From Chitinophagales bacterium (GTDB taxonomy: Bacteria; Bacteroidota; Bacteroidia; Chitinophagales; JADIYW01): 64,000 bases of DNA. The position numbers and the translations under genes are program-made. The DNA is taken from contig JACJXT010000012.1 in assembly GCA_020636535.1 (NCBI GenBank), forward strand, positions 62,001 to 126,000, written 5' to 3'. Shown piece after piece: positions 63,669-64,000 of this stretch. Each line of letters starts with the position of its first letter. The first letter of the stretch is position 1. The notes beneath the pieces are model-generated. The model worked only from the letters and a program-made list of their open reading frames with translations, did not search any database and was not told the origin of the DNA.

Positions 63669-64000
63669 TTAAAAATATCTTGGTGTGATTACTTTTTTCT
63701 TCTCAAAGCCAAAGTCATAGCCTAGTATCACTTCATAACTACCATTGTTATAATCTCCGAGTTTGGTTAGTGTATAATCATAGGCAAAGCCTATTAACAG
63801 TTGTTTGGTTGGCCATACCTCTAAAAGTGCATCGAAGCTATCGCTGTTCGTTAGTCCTGTCTTCTTGTTGTGAAAGGCAGTTCTATAGGTTCCGCCTATG
63901 TTTACTCTATCGTAAATGAGTAAGCTTAAGTTAAAGTCAAACTCATGTGGTATCTTTTGCTCTGCACTAGCTATGTATTTGTACATTATCTGTGGTCTGA
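63669..64000 (-). CDS. PorP/SprF-family outer-membrane protein (3' part; runs off the window)
   Basis: Only the C-terminal ~110 residues are inside the window; the start lies beyond 64000. FDFNLSLLIYDRVNIGGTYRTAFHNKKTGL and LIGFAYDYTLTKLGDYNNGSYEVILGYDFG match the end of the SprF protein at 40042-41034 closely, so this is the partner of the second OmpA gene. Confidence 0.9.
   Translation of the reverse strand, partial: RPQIMYKYIASAEQKIPHEFDFNLSLLIYDRVNIGGTYRTAFHNKKTGLTNSDSFDALLEVWPTKQLLIGFAYDYTLTKLGDYNNGSYEVILGYDFGFEKKKVITPRYF

Overview
The window is from an AT-rich member of the Bacteroidota. The evidence is two PorP/SprF plus OmpA-like loci and a large secreted protein with a type IX (type B) sorting domain, all parts of the type IX secretion/gliding world. 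Promoters match the phylum-specific -7 element TAnnTTTG, many lipoproteins begin MKK...C, and Shine-Dalgarno sequences are nearly absent. I cannot place it below phylum with confidence. No rRNA, CRISPR array or prophage was seen; there is one tRNA, Leu(CAA).

Layout. 0.2-3.6 kb: fused acyl-CoA mutase IcmF. 3.6-5.6 kb: a three-gene membrane operon (GYF/RDD protein, two unknowns). 5.6-7.0 kb: dtd, a VapBC-type toxin-antitoxin pair and a hydrolase remnant. 7.3-11.9 kb: the rimP-nusA-infB translation/transcription operon, with an intrinsic-terminator-like hairpin in its leader. 12.0-16.4 kb: an accessory island with an IS5-family element that appears inserted in the 3' end of an IS1182-family transposase gene, then an unknown gene paired with a PD-(D/E)XK-like gene. 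16.5-23 kb: hydroxybutyrate dehydrogenase-like SDR, an outer-membrane protein, a DUF2779 RecB-like nuclease, and leuB-glycosyltransferase-gmhA. 23-29 kb: a CHAT-protease/TPR lipoprotein translationally coupled to a 2TM-RCK potassium channel, then an ATE-like GNAT protein and an AI-2E/PerM transporter. 29.1-31.3 kb: a decayed lipoprotein/hydrolase module bounded by a perfect 29-bp repeat of the transporter gene's 3' end. 31.3-37.5 kb: ferredoxin-like protein, Dyp peroxidase, and cysC-cysD-(TonB-like, four-helix)-cysN for sulfate activation. 37.7-44 kb: adhesin-SprF-OmpA operon. 44-54 kb: aquaporin, methyltransferase, penicillin-acylase-like enzyme, an AckA-PduL fusion, DUF3365 cytochrome, glyoxalase-like protein, frr and rseP. 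54.5-61 kb: tRNA-Leu, PI-PLC-like lipoprotein, acyltransferase plus epimerase, methylmalonyl-CoA mutase and a dicarboxylate/amino-acid symporter. 61.2 kb to the edge: a second OmpA-SprF pair.

How genes work together: IcmF and methylmalonyl-CoA mutase are both B12-dependent carbon-skeleton isomerases feeding branched-chain or propionyl metabolism. CysD/CysN make APS and CysC phosphorylates it to PAPS. The AckA-PduL fusion would interconvert acetyl-CoA and acetate through acetyl-phosphate in one polypeptide. The adhesin is probably exported by the T9SS.

The most unusual items are the 29-bp-bounded decayed module (29.1-31.3 kb), the CHAT protease-K+ channel pair, the AckA-PduL fusion, the rimP leader terminator, the interruption of cysD-cysN by two unrelated genes between inverted low-complexity repeats, and two families of dispersed intergenic repeats.
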